NCBI GenBank assembly: GCA_035528995.1
Contig: DATKXO010000175.1
Coordinates: 1 to 6,107 of the forward strand
Reading direction: 5' to 3'
DNA length: 6,107 bases
DNA from: DATKXO01 sp035528995
GTDB lineage: Bacteria > Planctomycetota > Phycisphaerae > UBA1845
The notes below the pieces were generated by a model. It was not told the DNA's origin. It searched no databases and saw only the letters and a list, made by a program, of their open reading frames with translations. Below are positions 4,684 through 6,107 of the stretch, one piece after another. The translations under genes and the position numbers were made by a program. Within the stretch, counting starts at the first letter, position 1; every line of letters starts with the position of its first letter.

Positions 4684-6107
4684 TACCGCACCTCCGTATC
4701 AGCGATCCTGTCGGCATCGCTGGGTTTGCCGGCTTCGATCTCTCCGGCCGGCAACGCCTCCGTATTGGGCCGAATCACGCGATAGTCCTCGTGTCCTTGG
4801 CGGACCGCCATCACGGTGTAGTCAAAGTCGTACGTACCGGCGCCGCTGAAGAGCTCGCGGACGACGAAGCCCTCGATACTCCGCTCAACAACCGCCAGAC
4901 CTTTGGACTCGGCGGAATGCGGCGTGAGCTGAACGGTCATCCCCCGCGATGTCGCGACGGCCGTGAAGTGATCGGGCAAAGCGACGGTCGCGCGGCCGTT
5001 GACCAGATGAGCAGTTCCACGGACATACGCCGCCGCCTCCGGGCCTTCGACACATGCGTACCATATGTCCGTTCCGGGTTGGCTGGGGTTCGGCACGCGG
5101 AAGTTCTTTATGTCAGCCGATATGACGCCTGTCGATGTACCCTGCACATACATTGCCGCCCGGGTCATTCCGGTCGAATCCGCGACCGTAATGAGACCGT
5201 TGTTTGGATAGTTGAGGACATGGGTGGTCTGTGTGTTCAGTTGACCATTCGGGCCCCTGGTGCCGATCCAACCAACGTCCTTGAGCGTGTCCATAAAGGC
5301 CCGGCCTGCGACATCGAGGGCGTGATCCGGCGAATCGGTTCCGATGCCGACATTGCCGCTGAAATAGCCGCGTCCCTGGAAGTAGCCCGCCCAGCCGTCG
5401 GCGCTGTTGGTCTTGCCGTACACGCCACAATTGGCGCCTGTCGCGCTGTTGCCCAGGCCGTACACGCCCCGGCCGATCGGGCTCTGGCTCTGCCCATACA
5501 CGCCGTAGTTGATGCCGGTAGTCATCGCGGCGATGCCGAACACGCCCACGCCGGTCTCGCTCCACGTGTCGCCCCGCACGCCGAAGTTACCGCCCGAGAA
5601 GGCGGTGGCCTTGCCGTACACGCCAAAGCCGGTGGTGCTGTTACTTTGGCCGTACACGCCGTAGGCGGTGCCCGATGTGGCCAGGTTGTCGCCGAAGATG
5701 GCCCGCTCCGCAGCACTCTCGACGTGCAGCAGATGGCTCGGCTCGGTCGTGCCGATGCCGACACGCCCGCTGTTCGTGTTGTAGATGTCGTCGCCGTTGG
5801 CCGTCCAGAAGCCACCGCTGCCGGGACCGCTCAACGCGTAGAGCGCATACGGCGTAGCGGCCAGCGGCTGCCGCGGCGACAGCACGGTGTACTCGCCGCC
5901 GCCGTCAAGCCGCACGCTCACTTCCAGCCATAGCGCGTCGCCGGTGAAGACGTCCGTGCCGAAGTCCAGCTCAACGGTGAACAGCCCGTCGCTGACGAGC
6001 CACTCGTCGATTTCCACGTCGCCGCCGACCTGCGTGCCGCCGACCGGGTCGTCGAACAGCCTGAAGATGAAGTCGTATTCATCGTTGGCGGGAACTCCGC
6101 CGTCCTT
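4683..6107 (-). CDS. Tail-fibre-like surface repeat protein, 5' end outside window
   Basis: The frame is open from the right edge to TAA (4683-4685): 474 codons seen, start missing. A GTG at 6017 lies inside a conserved domain and is not the true start. Visible residues 1-91 match a family typified by DGGVPANDEYDF, FRLFDDPVGG and SPRQPLAATPYALYA, usually right after a signal peptide, so perhaps a few dozen residues are missing. VGIGTTEPSHLLHVE (about 116) and VGIGTDSPDHALDVAG (about 253) flank seven GVYG-type repeats. About 333-445 resembles a C-terminal domain known from bacterial fibre-like proteins (KNFRVPNP, EGPEAAAYVRG, ATVALPDHF, RQGHEDYRVI). The Ser-Asp chaperone-protease motif of phage S74 tails was not found. 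There is no dockerin. A cell-surface or secreted fibrous role is inferred, coupled to the dockerin gene that follows. Confidence 0.93.
   Translation of the reverse strand, partial: KDGGVPANDEYDFIFRLFDDPVGGTQVGGDVEIDEWLVSDGLFTVELDFGTDVFTGDALWLEVSVRLDGGGEYTVLSPRQPLAATPYALYALSGPGSGGFWTANGDDIYNTNSGRVGIGTTEPSHLLHVESAAERAIFGDNLATSGTAYGVYGQSNSTTGFGVYGKATAFSGGNFGVRGDTWSETGVGVFGIAAMTTGINYGVYGQSQSPIGRGVYGLGNSATGANCGVYGKTNSADGWAGYFQGRGYFSGNVGIGTDSPDHALDVAGRAFMDTLKDVGWIGTRGPNGQLNTQTTHVLNYPNNGLITVADSTGMTRAAMYVQGTSTGVISADIKNFRVPNPSQPGTDIWYACVEGPEAAAYVRGTAHLVNGRATVALPDHFTAVATSRGMTVQLTPHSAESKGLAVVERSIEGFVVRELFSGAGTYDFDYTVMAVRQGHEDYRVIRPNTEALPAGEIEAGKPSDADRIADTEVR
4691..4695 (-). promoter_or_regulatory. Ribosome site inside the end of the upstream gene
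   Basis: GGAGG lies in the last codons of the tail-fibre-like gene (T-E-V-R-stop) and serves the overlapping ATG at 4683. This placement is typical of translational coupling. Confidence 0.75.
5391..5660 (-). repeat. Protein-level GVYG repeat with alternating 12/14 spacing
   Basis: Seven consecutive units start G-V-[YFR]-G with lengths 12, 14, 12, 14, 12, 14 and 12 residues, so the true period is 26 residues (three and a half double units). Examples are GVYGQSNSTTGF (12) and GVYGKATAFSGGNF (14). DNA between units is only partly similar, so this is an old repeat held by selection. It probably forms a regular beta structure such as a beta-helix or fibre. Confidence 0.85.

Noticed and set aside
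4791..5933. 380-codon open frame on the plus strand
   Set aside because: It is the complement of the tail-fibre-like gene; its apparent repeats are the mirror of the GVYG repeats.
4683..6107. Prophage tail-fibre gene
   Set aside because: The fibre-like domains also occur in chromosomal surface proteins of many bacteria. No other phage gene is nearby, and the gene is coupled to an exported dockerin protein.

Overview
The window is a GC-rich piece of bacterial chromosome with every credible gene on the minus strand. It reads as a cluster of exported proteins from a planctomycete-like bacterium (Planctomycetota, perhaps Phycisphaerae). The lineage is inferred from four signal-peptide proteins that each end in the same C-terminal dockerin-like module: two EF-hand calcium loops of the form DxDGDGDTDHSD, closing with W-G-C-[TV]-P directly before the stop. 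This matches the 'GC-type' dockerin I know from planctomycetes. No rRNA, tRNA, CRISPR array, integrase or transposase was seen.

Layout in transcription order (high to low coordinates). (1) 6107-4683: most of a large tail-fibre-like surface protein with a regular GVYG repeat, truncated by the window edge. (2) 4683-4228: a small secreted dockerin protein whose ATG overlaps the preceding stop (TAATG), so the two form a translationally coupled pair; a perfect GC hairpin follows. (3) 4227-3899: a structured intergenic stretch with a possible promoter, inverted repeats and a doubtful 60-codon ORF. (4) 3898-2978: a beta-propeller-like secreted protein with a GTG start, a two-loop dockerin and a near-copy of the same 3' hairpin. 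(5) 2726-1974 and 1774-905: two dockerin proteins with unrelated middle domains but homologous promoters, leaders and dockerins. (6) 704-1: a TPR lipoprotein running off the left edge.

The genes look like parts of one extracytoplasmic system: exported beta-rich or repeat proteins carrying a common Ca-binding C-terminal tag that is presumably recognised by an unseen partner or sorting machine. No cohesin, glycoside hydrolase or sorting enzyme is visible, so the partner is unknown.

The most interesting feature is the modular duplication around the genes at 905-1774 and 1974-2726. Promoter, a stem-loop predicted at the mRNA 5' end and leader length are conserved to the base, and the dockerin DNA is 94.5% identical over 182 bp, but signal peptides and central domains differ completely. 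A dockerin-tail remnant upstream of the second gene suggests at least one more unit once existed. This looks like recombination-driven exchange of cargo domains between constant flanks.
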